From contig NZ_JAGIQA010000001.1 of the NCBI RefSeq assembly GCF_017814975.1, positions 620,001-684,000 on the forward strand: a stretch of DNA of 64,000 nucleotides, given 5' to 3'. The translations under genes and the position numbers were made by a program. Source of the stretch: Cupriavidus consociatus (GTDB lineage: Bacteria; Pseudomonadota; Gammaproteobacteria; Burkholderiales; Burkholderiaceae). The notes under the pieces were generated by a model. It was not told the DNA's origin, made no database searches, and saw only the letters and a list, made by a program, of their open reading frames with translations. Position 1 is the stretch's first letter. Each line of letters begins with the position of its first letter. Positions 26,730 to 37,048 of the stretch are shown piece by piece.

Positions 26730-28432
26730 GGGCGTTTCTCGCTGGAGGGTGCGCCCTGGACGAACGGCAGCGGGGCATGCGCGAACTCGCCCGCGCGCTG
26801 GTAGTCCTCCAGGTCGTTCACGCTGCGCCAGTGGCCATGCACATACTTCACCTCGATCTCCTCGCCTGCATCGATCAAGGCGTTGAGCAGGTCCGGCATG
26901 TCCAGCGTGTCGAAATCGGCTCGCGCACGCAGGCCGGCAAGTGTGCGCTGCAAGGCCTCACGCCCGGCGCCGCGTGCGCACAGCAGGCCGATCCAGCGTC
27001 CGTGCGGCGCCTGCCCGCCGGTGACGGGCACTTCCCGCGCCTTGTTCGAGACATGCCGCAGCAGGACCTTCTGGCCGAACAGGGCGCGATCGTCCAGCGC
27101 GGAGCAGTAGGCGAAATCGCGGACGCTCTGATTCGACGGTTGCGTCTGCGACGAGTCGACCACCACGCTGAAGCGGCACTCGCTCTCGAACAGGTCGCGC
27201 AGGAAGTAGCTGCGAAAGAGCAGGTCGCCGTAGGCGATCACGGTATCTGTATGCAGGCCTTCGGCCGCGCACGTCAGCGACGCCAGTTCGCCGGTGCTCG
27301 CGTGGCGCTCGTTGCGCAGCAGCGTGACGCCCGCGCACCGGATCGCATCGGCATGATAGCCGCCGACCACGGTGATGTCGTGGATGCCCTGCATCTTGAA
27401 GGCGTCCACCAGCCAGCGCAGCAGCGGCTTGCCCGCGACCGGCAGCATGACCTTGGGCCGCTCGGCGGTCAGGGCGTCAAGCCCTTCACCGCGGCTCGCC
27501 GCCAGCACAACCGCCGCGCCGGGCGCCTCGGAACCAGACAGGTACAGCCGTTCGGCGGCGGAATACTCATCGGCGTCCTGCAGGCGGAAGATCTCGCTTA
27601 CCGGCGCGATACGGTCCTCGACATGCACCAGCGTCTGGGTGTCGTGGATTTCCTTGGCCACCGCCTGCATCGCGGATGCCGCCGCACGAATCAGGTGGTT
27701 GGCCCAGATCACAACGCTGATGCCGGCCCGGCGAAACACCTCGGTGGGCGTGCTGTAGTACCGGGTCGGCACGATCACCAGCGGAGCGCGGCCGGCCCAC
27801 TCGCGTGCGAACTCGAGGATCTCATCCGGCCGCGACAGCTTGCTGTGGATCAGGATCGCGTCGGCACCGGCCTGCCGATAGGCCTCGGCCCGGCGCAAGG
27901 CCTCGTCCATGCCCCAGCCCGCGATCAGTGCTTCCACGCGCGCGACGATCGAGAAATCGGCATCCGTCTGCGTATCCTTGCCCGCCTTGATCTTGCCGCA
28001 GAACTCGTCGATCGTGGCCAGTTGCTGGCGTTCGCCGTCGATAAAGCTGTTGGTCTTGGGGAACAGCTTGTCCTCGATGCACAAACCCGCGATGCCGCGC
28101 TGTTCGAGCTTCCTGACCAGGCGCCGCACATTGTTGAAGTTGCCATAGCCGGAATCGCCGTCGACCAGGATCGGCAAGCCGCTGGAATCGGCCATGAATT
28201 CGAGCGTGTCGACCACCTGTGTCCAGCTTGCCTCGTTGTTGTCGCGCACGCCGAATTGCGCCGAGATCGCCAGGCCGGAGGCCCAGATGGCCTTGAAGCC
28301 CGCTTCGCGCACAATGCGGGCCGAGAGCCCGTTGTGGGCCTCCATCATGAATTCAAGTTCGGGGCCCACCAGCAACTGGCGCAGCGTGGCGCTGCGCGAG
28401 GCCGCGGACAAGGCCGGATCGCGTGCGTTCAT
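26726..28432 (-). CDS. aepX: Phosphoenolpyruvate mutase fused to a nucleotidyltransferase-like domain
   Basis: A 568-aa fusion. Residues 1-295 are PEP mutase of the isocitrate lyase superfamily, with the diagnostic [10 protein letters not shown] at 120-129 (the EDKxFPKxNS hallmark that separates PEP mutase from relatives), DGDSGYGN near 91-98, and a Met/Glu-rich N-terminus. Residues 304-568 are a nucleotidyltransferase-like domain starting [17 protein letters not shown]. Its AAGxGxR motif is altered: the Gly is Ser and the Arg position is Gly. Such PepM-NTase fusions are known and often act in CMP activation of phosphonates. The intact stand-alone transferase downstream may do this instead. 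It overlaps both neighbours by 4 bp. Confidence 0.93.
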   Translation of the reverse strand: MNARDPALSAASRSATLRQLLVGPELEFMMEAHNGLSARIVREAGFKAIWASGLAISAQFGVRDNNEASWTQVVDTLEFMADSSGLPILVDGDSGYGNFNNVRRLVRKLEQRGIAGLCIEDKLFPKTNSFIDGERQQLATIDEFCGKIKAGKDTQTDADFSIVARVEALIAGWGMDEALRRAEAYRQAGADAILIHSKLSRPDEILEFAREWAGRAPLVIVPTRYYSTPTEVFRRAGISVVIWANHLIRAAASAMQAVAKEIHDTQTLVHVEDRIAPVSEIFRLQDADEYSAAERLYLSGSEAPGAAVVLAASRGEGLDALTAERPKVMLPVAGKPLLRWLVDAFKMQGIHDITVVGGYHADAIRCAGVTLLRNERHASTGELASLTCAAEGLHTDTVIAYGDLLFRSYFLRDLFESECRFSVVVDSSQTQPSNQSVRDFAYCSALDDRALFGQKVLLRHVSNKAREVPVTGGQAPHGRWIGLLCARGAGREALQRTLAGLRARADFDTLDMPDLLNALIDAGEEIEVKYVHGHWRSVNDLEDYQRAGEFAHAPLPFVQGAPSSEKRP

Positions 28433-29205
28433 GGCGTGGCTCCAGAGGCGACGCTGGACCGGCGCTGGAGTTCCGGCAACACTTCATCGCGCGCGCGCAC
28501 GACGTCGCCCGGAAAGTCGATCTCGATCCAGGGCGCACCGGTCACGTCCGCGATGTCGAAGGCATGACCGCCCTCCAGCAGCAGGTCGCGCACGGCTTCC
28601 TCGTGCGGCATCTTCTCCTGGTTGCGCTCGACATACCCCGCGACGATCTGCGCCAGTCGGCGCGCGGCCTGCTCGCCAAAGCGGAAAAAGCCGACCGACT
28701 CGCCGATCGTGTCATATTCCAGGCCCACCGCGACCTGCTTGCGCAGCTCGACTGGAAGGCCGTCCCGCAGGCAAAGCTTGACTGGCTCGTCGCCGATTTC
28801 GAAGTCGCGGTCGATCAGCAGGCGGTTGACGCTGTCGCCGGCGACCAGCGCGGCGAGAATGCGCTCGTCGTAGAGCACGTCGGCGTCCATCAGCAGCACG
28901 TCGCCGCCGCGCGTGAGCGCGTCGGCGACGGTGTGCACGGTCAGGACGCTGCCGAGCTCGTAGCGCTGATTCAGAACGATTTCAGGATGGGGCGAATGTC
29001 CGAGCCGGTCGAGTTCGGTCTTGACCAGTTCAGGCTGGAAGCCAAGCGCAAGCACGATCTCCGTGACGCCCGCCGCGTCCAGCATGCGTAGATGCCGTTC
29101 CAGCAGGGTCATGCCATCGAAGCGCAACAGACATTTCGGGAATTGTTCTCCGGGCGGTTGCTGCAAACGCAGGCCAAGGCCCGCGGCAAGAATAATCGCT
29201 CGCAT
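28429..29205 (-). CDS. Nucleotidyltransferase, probable CTP:phosphonate activator
   Basis: A 258-aa NTP transferase of the MobA/sugar-nucleotidyltransferase type. LAAGLGLRL (residues 6-14) and Lys24 ([10 protein letters not shown]) form the triphosphate-binding loop, and [10 protein letters not shown] (Asp107, Asp109) binds metal. In contrast to the fused domain of the neighbouring mutase, the loop is intact. PntC-type cytidylyltransferases are known to activate AEP as CMP-AEP, so the same role is inferred here. ATG 29205 was chosen because it gives the family N-terminus and has GGGAG upstream; a start at 29235 would also be possible. The gene is tightly placed in the operon. Confidence 0.85.
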   Translation of the reverse strand: MRAIILAAGLGLRLQQPPGEQFPKCLLRFDGMTLLERHLRMLDAAGVTEIVLALGFQPELVKTELDRLGHSPHPEIVLNQRYELGSVLTVHTVADALTRGGDVLLMDADVLYDERILAALVAGDSVNRLLIDRDFEIGDEPVKLCLRDGLPVELRKQVAVGLEYDTIGESVGFFRFGEQAARRLAQIVAGYVERNQEKMPHEEAVRDLLLEGGHAFDIADVTGAPWIEIDFPGDVVRARDEVLPELQRRSSVASGATP

Positions 29206-29234
29206 ACTTTTCTCTGCTCCCTTGCAATTTGCCA

Positions 29235-30239
29235 TCAATCGGTAGTCGGCACACCCCCCATGCTTCGCCGCCGGTGGTTTCGTTCACTCCAGTACAAATA
29301 CAGAAGCCCGGGCGCGCCAAGCGCGATTTCCCGGGCGCGCTTCATCAGCGACAGCGCCAGCGCCGCATCGGCAGGCAGGCCCACCAATGGCGCGAGCAAC
29401 AGGTAGCCAGCCTCCTGGGCACCCAGCGAGCCGGGAATCGCAAACGCGGCGCCGCGGATCGCCTGCCCGGCGCTCTCCAGCAGCAAGGCGTCGAGCCAGC
29501 TGACAGGATGGCCGAGAAACCGCAGGGCCAGCCACACCTCGCCGGTGCCGACCAGCCAGCCCGCCAGGCTAAGCGCGAAGGTCGCGGCGATCTTGCCTGG
29601 CGCGCGATAGGTCTGCCGCACCGCGGCGTCCACGGCATCGGCACGCGAAGTCAGCGCAGACCAATCGCGCTTTCCCGACAATTTCGACAGCAAGCGCAGC
29701 ACTCGCCCAAACAGGCCGCGCCGCTGCGCCACATAGAACCCGACCATGCACAGCGCCAATAGCGCGGTGACGGCAATCACCGGAAACTGCAAATCCTCGC
29801 GCGCTCCGCGCGCCGTGGACGCGCCGAACAGCACGAGTCCGAACACCGCGAACACGATCTGCGCCATCGCTTGCATGGTCGTGCTGACGGTGATGGCCGC
29901 GGCAGCATCGCGCATGCGCGCACCGAGTTGCGCGAGATGGCGCACCATCAGCACCGGTCCACCCAGCTGTCCGGCGGGCAGCAGGCTGTTCACGGACTCG
30001 CCCACCCAGCGTGCAAGCAGTGCGGCGCGCAGGGTGCGATGTCCGGCGTGGCGATCGAACAGTACGAAAATGGCACCTGCATCCAGCGCCAGCGGCAGCA
30101 GGTGAAACGCCACCACCAGCAGGCTCAGCCACCCGGCGGACAGCAGCGTCGACGCGACCGAGCCGAATCCGGTGAAGGCAAGCAGGACGACAAACAGCGC
30201 CGCACCGGCTGTCAGCGAAAACATCGCCGCACGCGTCAT
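29235..30239 (-). CDS. Flippase-like membrane protein (lysyl-PG synthase TM / HpnL family)
   Basis: A 334-aa multi-pass inner-membrane protein of the UPF0104/lysylphosphatidylglycerol synthase TM family. About seven to eight hydrophobic helices are visible, with the family segments GESVNSLLPAGQLGGP (about 82-97) and RGAAFAIPGSLGAQEAGY (near 275-292). Members include the flippase portion of MprF and HpnL. Adjacent to a lipid-headgroup enzyme, a role in moving the phosphonolipid across the membrane is a plausible inference. Its ATG overlaps the oxygenase stop by 4 bp (ATGA). Confidence 0.8.
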   Translation of the reverse strand: MTRAAMFSLTAGAALFVVLLAFTGFGSVASTLLSAGWLSLLVVAFHLLPLALDAGAIFVLFDRHAGHRTLRAALLARWVGESVNSLLPAGQLGGPVLMVRHLAQLGARMRDAAAAITVSTTMQAMAQIVFAVFGLVLFGASTARGAREDLQFPVIAVTALLALCMVGFYVAQRRGLFGRVLRLLSKLSGKRDWSALTSRADAVDAAVRQTYRAPGKIAATFALSLAGWLVGTGEVWLALRFLGHPVSWLDALLLESAGQAIRGAAFAIPGSLGAQEAGYLLLAPLVGLPADAALALSLMKRAREIALGAPGLLYLYWSERNHRRRSMGGVPTTD

Positions 30240-31063
30240 GCCCGGGGCTGCTGGCCCCTGGCCAGCCGTTTGAATACTTGCCGGAAGCCGAAATAAGCGA
30301 GCGCGTCCTTCATATTGGAGACGAAACGCAGCCACGGCCGCATGCCCTGGTCGGTGACGTATTCGAAGGTCAGCGACACCCGCATCTGGTTCGCCCCGAG
30401 TGGCGTGATGCGGTGGCGCAGCTTGTCGCCATCGAAGAACACGAGGCCGCCTGGGGGGATCTGTACCGACCCCGCTTGCACGGGCACACCGGCCTCGCGC
30501 GTGTGCAATTCGTACTCGAGACGGCACGACGATTCGTCAATCACGCCGAACAGCAAGGTATAGCGCCTGCCGTTGTAGTAAGAGGTGTCGTAATGCCAGC
30601 CGATATGATCGCCCTCGCGCGTGTAGTAATAGAGCGCGTAGGCATGCGGATCCTGCTCGGGCGAAGGCAGCAGCCGCTCGCCGCAGATCTGTTCGAGCCA
30701 GCCGATCAGGGCCTTGGACCGATAGAGTTGCGCGATAAACGGCGCGTGCTGGTCGATCACATGGCGGCTGACGCTGCCGCCCTGCTTGTGGCCCGGAAGA
30801 TAATTGCGATTGATCCGGTCTTTCAAGGCCTGGGCGCTGGCAACCAGTCCCTCCGTGACTTCCGCCGGCAAAAATTCGCCCACATGCAAGAACGCACCCT
30901 GGCGCTCGAATTCCGCGCGCAGCGCGCTGTGCCCGAGTGTGCCAACACGTGCGCCCACATCTGCATCGGGATCGGCGCGCGCGGCTGCAGGGTCGGCGAA
31001 AGGCTGCTGCCGCTCGCCAGCCAGGGCGAGAAGATCCCGGTCCGCTTCGGCTTGTTCGCTCAT
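30236..31063 (-). CDS. Fe(II)/2-oxoglutarate-dependent oxygenase
   Basis: A 275-aa enzyme with a double-stranded beta-helix core. The facial triad is His157-x-Asp159 in GWHYDTSYYNG, with the distal His217 in KLRHRITPLG, and Arg228 in NQMRVSLTF is placed to bind 2-oxoglutarate. The presence of Asp (not Gly/Ala) argues for a hydroxylase rather than a halogenase. In context it may hydroxylate AEP or the phosphonolipid, as 1-hydroxy-2-aminoethylphosphonate is known in some phosphonolipids. The start is ATG at 31063. Substrate remains to be shown. Confidence 0.85.
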   Translation of the reverse strand: MSEQAEADRDLLALAGERQQPFADPAAARADPDADVGARVGTLGHSALRAEFERQGAFLHVGEFLPAEVTEGLVASAQALKDRINRNYLPGHKQGGSVSRHVIDQHAPFIAQLYRSKALIGWLEQICGERLLPSPEQDPHAYALYYYTREGDHIGWHYDTSYYNGRRYTLLFGVIDESSCRLEYELHTREAGVPVQAGSVQIPPGGLVFFDGDKLRHRITPLGANQMRVSLTFEYVTDQGMRPWLRFVSNMKDALAYFGFRQVFKRLARGQQPRA

Positions 31064-31070
31064 CGGCGCC

Positions 31071-31739
31071 TCATGGTCTGGTAGCCGCTGTCACGGGCCG
31101 AGCGCGCCGCACGGCGCGCCAGTAGTCGATGACCACCCATGCCGCGAACAAGGGCGCGCCGATCGAGGCCGCCGTCAGGAATGGGCCGATGGCACTGCTC
31201 AGGGTCACAAGGGGCAGGAGGTAGAGCACATCCTCCGTCTCGAAGCCACCGACCGAGGCCTGTTTCGTGGCGTTCTTGCCAGCGAGCGCCTCGATGCGCA
31301 TGCGCAAGAAGAAAATCAGCGCCACGGCCCCGCCCGCGACGCTGCCGCGCACGACCGCTGACACCGCAGTGTCCTGAAACTGTCCCGAGACGCCGATCCC
31401 CATGCTGACGAAGAGCAGGATAGTGACTCCCGCGTCGCTGAACAGATCGTAAAAATGGCCCAACTTGCTGGATTTCCCGCTGATTCTCGCGAGTTCCCCG
31501 TCAGCATGGTCGATAAAATTGGAAAGCACGACCAGCAGCGCACCGCCATTCGCCCAGGCGAAGCCGCCTTGCGCCAGGCACGCCGCGCCGGCCACACCGG
31601 TCAAAAGCCGGATTGTGGTCAGATGATTGGGCGTAACCCGGGAATCCTTGAGCGGCTCGACAAGCCGTCGCGCCAGACGCGCGTCCCACGTGCGGGGAGA
31701 TGGCGGCGGCGCATGCGAGTCCGTTGGATTGCTGCTCAT
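31071..31739 (-). CDS. CDP-alcohol phosphatidyltransferase
   Basis: A 222-aa membrane enzyme with the full CDP-AP active-site motif D-x2-D-G-x2-A-R-x8-G-x3-D-x3-D: Asp77, Asp80 (HADGELAR), Gly94, Asp98 and Asp102. Six hydrophobic segments follow and surround it. Such enzymes move a phosphoalcohol group from a CDP-alcohol, or the CMP-activated headgroup, onto a lipid acceptor. With CMP-AEP as donor, the product would be a diacylglycerol phosphonolipid. ATG 31739 was chosen because upstream codons are not membrane-like. It is the first gene of the operon and starts 7 bp before the oxygenase. Confidence 0.85.
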   Translation of the reverse strand: MSSNPTDSHAPPPSPRTWDARLARRLVEPLKDSRVTPNHLTTIRLLTGVAGAACLAQGGFAWANGGALLVVLSNFIDHADGELARISGKSSKLGHFYDLFSDAGVTILLFVSMGIGVSGQFQDTAVSAVVRGSVAGGAVALIFFLRMRIEALAGKNATKQASVGGFETEDVLYLLPLVTLSSAIGPFLTAASIGAPLFAAWVVIDYWRAVRRARPVTAATRP

Positions 31740-32686
31740 CTTGCAAATACCCCGCGGCAGGGAATGCGGCGTGGCTGCATGGCCAGTTCGCTGGTTTTGC
31801 TTGGCAGTATTTCGATCTGAAGGATCAAGGTCGATTGCGCGCCGGATTCCTCGCTGCAGTCGCGCTCGGACACTGCGATCGCAAGCCCCGAGCCAGGTGC
31901 CGTCCCTTGCATGCACAAGGCAAGTGCACTCCGGCCTTCATTGGGGTAAATAATAGACGTGATTCCGACAGACTGCCGGGGCCGCGGCCGTCTCACCCTC
32001 GCGCCCAGATCCCCGGCCACTACAAAGTGCGCAAGATCGAGCGGGGCCGGCGCGATCAGCAATCAACTCGACGGCGTGCTGAAGGTGGCTGTCACGCCCG
32101 GACGGCCACAGCGTTGGGTTCTCATCGTTACCGTTGCTACGTTCGGGTTATCCGGATTGCTGGCCACGGCAGGCGCGCCCTGCTCTTCCGCCTGTGCTTC
32201 CCAGGGGTGGCGGCCGGGATACCGACCAGCGCTGGCCGGCGCGCCGGTGGCCGCTTCGTTGGCCACCCGCCAGATGGTCTGCACCGGCCCGGCGGCAATC
32301 TCCTTCAGCGCTTCCGCGCAAGTCGGGATGGTAAATGGTGGCGCGCGTGCGCTCGCAGTTCCTGTCAAAACGCCGCAACGCGGCGTCGTCTGGGCTGCGG
32401 CGAAAATCGAGAGGAAACGTGAATATAAATATTACTACGTAATACGTTATATTTCTAACTAAGCTGATATTTCTTTAGACATAACTATGCTTATGTCCAG
32501 AGATTTGCTGGCCTGACCAAAGGCCGCCTGAAGCGCACCGGGCGCGATGCACGCTGGCTGCCGCGCACGGTGGTCTATGTCAGCCTCGGTGCAGTGCGTG
32601 GCCACGCGCAAGTGGTGGCGTGGGCGCTCAGCATCGCTTGCGCCATGTGCTCGGCCGTGGCAAGCGCCGCCGCGGGCCTTGGCGGC
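31740..32686. other. Gene-poor region upstream of the phosphonate operon
   Basis: No convincing gene is seen in roughly 0.95 kb. Short frames on both strands are antisense to each other and lack Shine-Dalgarno sites. The segment 32410-32500 is strikingly AT-rich for this genome and holds two inverted repeats. The operon promoter must lie in or near this region. Confidence 0.6.
32430..32497. promoter_or_regulatory. AT-rich segment with inverted repeats
   Basis: TATTAC-TAC-GTAATA is a perfect palindrome at 32430-32444, overlapping ACGT-AAT-ACGT at 32437-32447. GACATAA-N6-TTATGTC follows at 32478-32497. The surrounding 80 bp is far richer in A+T than the flanks. It could be a regulator site, an element remnant or an acquired junction; nothing ties it firmly to a known protein. 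Confidence 0.4.
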
Positions 32687-32715
32687 AAAAAAAGAACCCG
32701 CGGATTGCCCGCGGG
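32687..32715 (-). terminator. Rho-independent terminator of the acyl-CoA catabolic operon
   Basis: Read on the minus strand, CCCGCGG/CCGCGGG (arms 32697-32703 and 32709-32715) forms a GC-rich hairpin followed by a U-tract (the A-run at 32687-32693 on the plus strand). It lies 94 bp past the stop of the ABM gene, the last of the leftward genes. Confidence 0.75.
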
Positions 32716-32809
32716 ATAAATCCCGGTGCCCCAAGGGAGCCCGGGAGAGACGACGCATTGCTGTCACGCTGACTTGGGACTGTGGCCCAGGGCAGAGGTG
32801 GCAAGTAGG

Positions 32810-33121
32810 CTACTTGTCCGGCGCCACGCCGGCAGCGGATGTCACTGCCGCGAGCCTGAACACAATCGGCGCCCCGTCCATCAGCGCTCCCATCAGGCGC
32901 CCGATCCGGCGGTAGTGATCGGATTTGACGTGGGCCTGTGCTGCCGCCTCGTCCGCATATCGCTCGATGAAGACGTATTCACGCGCTTCGTCCGAGCGCC
33001 ACAGGTCATAAGACAAGCAGCCTTGTTCACCGCGCGACTGGGTCACGAGTCCATCCGCCAATGCCTCGAACTCAGCCTCCCGGCCTTCCTTGATCCTGAT
33101 CTTCGCAACAATTCCACGCAT
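32810..33121 (-). CDS. Antibiotic-biosynthesis-monooxygenase (ABM) domain protein
   Basis: A 103-aa dimeric ferredoxin-like protein. VAKIRIKEGREAEFEAL forms the first strand and helix, and GCLSYDLWRSD plus VFIERYADEAAAQAH match the quinol-monooxygenase-like pattern. Such proteins oxidise quinols or assist aromatic or peroxide chemistry. ATG 33121 follows AGGAGAAAACAGC. It is the last gene before the terminator. Substrate unknown. Confidence 0.88.
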   Translation of the reverse strand: MRGIVAKIRIKEGREAEFEALADGLVTQSRGEQGCLSYDLWRSDEAREYVFIERYADEAAAQAHVKSDHYRRIGRLMGALMDGAPIVFRLAAVTSAAGVAPDK

Positions 33122-33151
33122 TGCTGTTTTCTCCTCTCGTATCCGCTGTGT

Positions 33152-35987
<2,836 letters not shown>

Positions 35988-36035
35988 AGCAGTTCCTTGT
36001 TGGTGAATGCGTTGCATGGCGCGAACCTGCGTCGC

Positions 36036-37046
36036 TCAGGCGTCGCCGTGGCGATAGCCGATGTCGCGGACCAATGTCGCCCACGCTGCATGGGTCTGGC
36101 GGATCGACTGGCCCATCTGCGCCGGGCTCAGGGCCTGCGGCGGCAGGACGCCCAGTTTCGCCAGGCTCTGCCGATAAGCTTCAGAGGCGGTGATGCCGGA
36201 GACCAGCCGGCTCAGCGCGGCGACAGTCTCGGGCTTCGTCGCCGCAGGCGCGAACATGCCGAAGAATCCGCTGATGGCCTCGACCTGCTTCAGGCCCAGT
36301 TCGCGGAAGGTCGGCACGTCGGGCGCGTATGGGCTGCGCTCCGGGCTTGACACTGCCAGCGCAAGCACCCTGCCCGCCTTCACCTGCTCCATCGCCGGCT
36401 GGTAGGCATCAATCAGCAATTGCACGTGCCCGCCGACCAGCGCCTGCAACGCCGGGGCGCCGCCCTGGAACGGGACATGCAGCATATCTGCCGCCGTCGC
36501 CCTGCCGAGGATCACGCCACCAAAGTGTCCTTGCGTGCCTTGCCCGTACGAACCGTAGGAGATCTTCCCGGGATTGGCCTTCATCCAGGCAATCAACCCT
36601 TTCATGTCCTTCGCCGGGATGCGGGGATTGGCGTACAAGAACAGCGGCGTGCGGCCCAGTTCCGCCACGGGTGTCAGCGCCTTGAGCGGATCGAACGGCA
36701 GCCCCTGCGTATGCGGCAGCAGCGTCACGGTACTGCCCGTGGTCACCAGCAGCGTGTGGCCGTCCGCCGCCGCGCGGGCGACGAAGCCGCTGCCGATGGA
36801 GCTGGAGCCGCCGGGCCGGTTTTCCACGATCACCGGAGAAGGTGTGCGATCCGACAAGCCGTGGGCGAGCGCGCGCGCCACGACATCAGTAGTGCCCCCG
36901 GCCGGATAGGGCACGACGAGCTGCAGCGTCTTCGACGGGAAGGCTGGCTGGGCCAGCAACGCGCGAGACAATCCCGCGGTGGCAGTCGTGGCGGCACCGG
37001 CAAGCAGCCATTTGCCGGCCGTACGACGGTCAATGGATCGGGTCAT
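36036..37046 (-). CDS. Bug/TctC-type receptor
   Basis: A 336-aa periplasmic receptor with a long, twin-arginine-like signal (DRRTAGKWLLAGAA), the signature FPSKTLQLVVPYPAGGTTD, ENRPGGSSSIGS, and the FQGGAPALQALVGGHVQ segment. No permease is adjacent. It starts 2 bp after the CoA ligase stop. Its ligand is likely the acid used by the neighbouring CoA ligase. A Tat rather than Sec route is possible but not certain, since the RR is not followed by a strict consensus. Confidence 0.92.
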   Translation of the reverse strand: MTRSIDRRTAGKWLLAGAATTATAGLSRALLAQPAFPSKTLQLVVPYPAGGTTDVVARALAHGLSDRTPSPVIVENRPGGSSSIGSGFVARAAADGHTLLVTTGSTVTLLPHTQGLPFDPLKALTPVAELGRTPLFLYANPRIPAKDMKGLIAWMKANPGKISYGSYGQGTQGHFGGVILGRATAADMLHVPFQGGAPALQALVGGHVQLLIDAYQPAMEQVKAGRVLALAVSSPERSPYAPDVPTFRELGLKQVEAISGFFGMFAPAATKPETVAALSRLVSGITASEAYRQSLAKLGVLPPQALSPAQMGQSIRQTHAAWATLVRDIGYRHGDA

Positions 37047-37048
37047 GG

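Noticed and set aside
30236..31063. Fe/2OG halogenase in the phosphonate operon
   Set aside because: Halogenases lack the carboxylate in the HxD triad; here Asp159 is present, so a hydroxylase is more likely.
32063..32368. Minus-strand frame containing EIAAGPVQTIWRVANEAA, reminiscent of a LacI-type HTH
   Set aside because: The match is short and the rest of a LacI protein is absent; a TTG start with no Shine-Dalgarno is the only option. It may be coincidence or a remnant.
32520..32690. Plus-strand frame with a hydrophobic VVAWALSIACAMCSAV stretch
   Set aside because: There is no start codon with a ribosome-binding site, and it runs into the terminator of the opposite-strand operon.
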